Below are positions 6,609 through 7,380 of a DNA stretch of 7,380 bases, piece after piece. The stretch comes from an uncultured Thermomicrobiales bacterium. GTDB taxonomy: Bacteria > Chloroflexota > Chloroflexia > Thermomicrobiales > UBA6265. The stretch lies in NCBI GenBank assembly GCA_902806365.1, contig CADCWJ010000118.1, positions 1 through 7,380 on the forward strand. Direction: 5' to 3'. A model generated the notes under the pieces. It made no database searches. It worked only from the letters and a program-made list of their open reading frames with translations, and was not told the DNA's origin. The position numbers were made by a program, and so were the translations under genes. Position 1 is the first letter of the stretch. Each line of letters opens with the position of its first letter.

Positions 6609-6638
6609 GAGCCCCTGAGCAGAACGGTCTCGGGCCTC
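6609..6638 (+). other. Imperfect stem-loop in the leader of the secreted-protein gene
   Basis: GAGCCCCTGAG (6609-6619) can pair with CTCGGGCCTC (6629-6638), with one mismatch, one bulged base and a 9-base loop. It lies between the candidate promoter and the Shine-Dalgarno at 6664-6668. It could stabilise the mRNA 5' end or modulate translation; no known riboswitch fold is recognised. Confidence 0.3.
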
Positions 6639-6663
6639 CCCTTTCGCCCGAAGCGTTCCCGAC

Positions 6664-6668
6664 GGAGG
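6664..6668 (+). promoter_or_regulatory. Ribosome binding site of the secreted-protein gene
   Basis: GGAGG lies 6 nt before the ATG at 6675. It fixes the start and selects this frame over the competing frame open at 6602-7318, which has no such site and gives an Arg-rich shadow product. Confidence 0.75.
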
Positions 6669-6674
6669 CACCCC

Positions 6675-7380
6675 ATGCGTCGCACTCCCACCGCCGCCAT
6701 CCATCTCTGCATCATCCTCGCCCTGCTCGCGGTGCCGGCCCTGCTGGCGTCGTCACCCGTTCGCGCCCAGGAGGCAACCCCATCCGCCGCGCCGGTAACG
6801 GTTGTCGCCTCCGGGCTGACCAACCCGCGCGGGTTCGCCTGGGGGCCGAATGGCACGCTGGCAATGGCGATGGCGGGCTCGGGCGGCGAAACCCGGATCC
6901 CGGTCTCCGGCGGCTTCACGCTTCGGATCGGTCTCTCGTCGTCGGTCGTGACGGTCGCCGACGGCTGCACCGCGCCGTTGCAGGTCGGCCTGGTCTCGAC
7001 CCATTGGGAGGAAACGCGCTGGATCTGGGGCGCGATGGATGTCGCCTATCTCGGGGACGAGCTCTACGTGCTGCTCGGCGGGGCCGGGGCGTCGTGGCGC
7101 TCGCCCTCCTCGTTCAGCGGCGTCTACAAGGTCAACATGAACCGGACGATGAACCTCGTCGCCGATCTCAGCACCTGGCTGCCCGCCAACAGGCCTTCGT
7201 TCATCGCGCCCGATTTCAACCCCGACGGCTCGCTTTACGGGCTTGTGGCGACAGGCGACGCCCTGCTCGTGACCGAAGCGGTGGGCGGGCAACTGATCCG
7301 GGTCACCCCGGCGGGTGAGATCAGCCGGGTCGCCGATCTCTCTGAAGGACACCCCGTTCCTTCCGGCGTCGCGGTCGATC
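6675..7380 (+). CDS. Secreted ScyD/ScyE-family beta-propeller protein, 3' end beyond the window
   Basis: Translation from ATG 6675 gives 235 residues to the window edge with no stop. Residues 1-31 are a Sec signal peptide: RR at positions 2-3, a hydrophobic core (LCIILALLAVPALLA) and a VRA cleavage site before QE. The mature protein opens with a short Ala/Pro/Thr linker and then VVASGLTNPRGFAWGPNGTL (43-62), a typical ScyD/ScyE/NHL-type opening blade. Later blades include DVAYLGDELYVLLGG, APDFNPDGSLYGLVA and LLVTEAVGGQLIRVTPAGEI. The end visible here, EGHPVPSGVAVD, matches the family's 'HPVPTG' element. ScyD and ScyE were named from the cyanobacterial scytonemin cluster, but the family is wide and mostly uncharacterised, so a pigment role should not be assumed. 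It is likely extracytoplasmic, perhaps binding a ligand or a surface. The gene is transcribed divergently from the Ppx operon and has its own promoter candidate. Confidence 0.85.
   Translation, partial: MRRTPTAAIHLCIILALLAVPALLASSPVRAQEATPSAAPVTVVASGLTNPRGFAWGPNGTLAMAMAGSGGETRIPVSGGFTLRIGLSSSVVTVADGCTAPLQVGLVSTHWEETRWIWGAMDVAYLGDELYVLLGGAGASWRSPSSFSGVYKVNMNRTMNLVADLSTWLPANRPSFIAPDFNPDGSLYGLVATGDALLVTEAVGGQLIRVTPAGEISRVADLSEGHPVPSGVAVD

Noticed and set aside
6602..7318. 238-codon plus-strand frame starting at 6602
   Set aside because: It is a shadow frame of the ScyD/ScyE-like gene. It is Arg-rich without domains, and its ATG overlaps the candidate -10 box.
1..7380. tRNA, rRNA or known riboswitch
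   Set aside because: I saw no cloverleaf, rRNA core or recognised riboswitch fold in the non-coding parts; a covariance-model scan would be needed to exclude small RNAs.

Overview
The window is GC-rich bacterial DNA (roughly two thirds G+C by eye) with dense coding, ATGA gene overlaps and Shine-Dalgarno sites. The mix of genes suggests Chloroflexota, possibly a Thermomicrobia relative: a RecB-nuclease/SF1 helicase fusion, a Ppx/GppA phosphatase with CHAD proteins, and a secreted ScyD/ScyE-type propeller whose mature N-terminus reads QEATPSAAP. A decayed interspersed repeat with 'gagcgaagcgg...aatctc' arms fits too. The taxonomic call is inference.

Layout. (1) From the left edge to 4192, plus strand: a very large nuclease-helicase reading frame, cut off upstream by the window. 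It carries one in-frame amber codon at 287-289, four bases after the catalytic lysine codon of the RecB-like PD-(D/E)XK site. The frame is otherwise open for about 4.2 kb. (2) From 6248 back to 4202, minus strand: a three-gene operon joined by two ATGA overlaps. It encodes a Ppx/GppA-type phosphatase, then two short proteins that are the N-terminal and C-terminal halves of a CHAD domain, a fold normally made as one polypeptide. (3) At 4185-4210 the convergent transcripts meet in one hairpin that contains the stop codons of both flanking genes. (4) From 6249 to 6674, a non-coding divergent region. It holds a MITE-like inverted-repeat element, a 36-bp imperfect palindrome over a candidate -35 box, a candidate promoter and a leader hairpin. 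(5) From 6675 to the right edge, plus strand: a secreted ScyD/ScyE-family protein, cut off by the window.

How the genes fit together. The phosphatase and the CHAD pair make a coherent polyphosphate module: Ppx/GppA enzymes hydrolyse polyphosphate or pppGpp, and CHAD domains bind polyphosphate. The nuclease-helicase is a stand-alone nucleic-acid processing enzyme with no partner visible here. The ScyD/ScyE-like protein is exported and has no visible link to the others.

The two most notable points are the split CHAD domain, with each half-gene having its own ribosome binding site, and the single amber codon in the nuclease active site of an otherwise intact giant gene.
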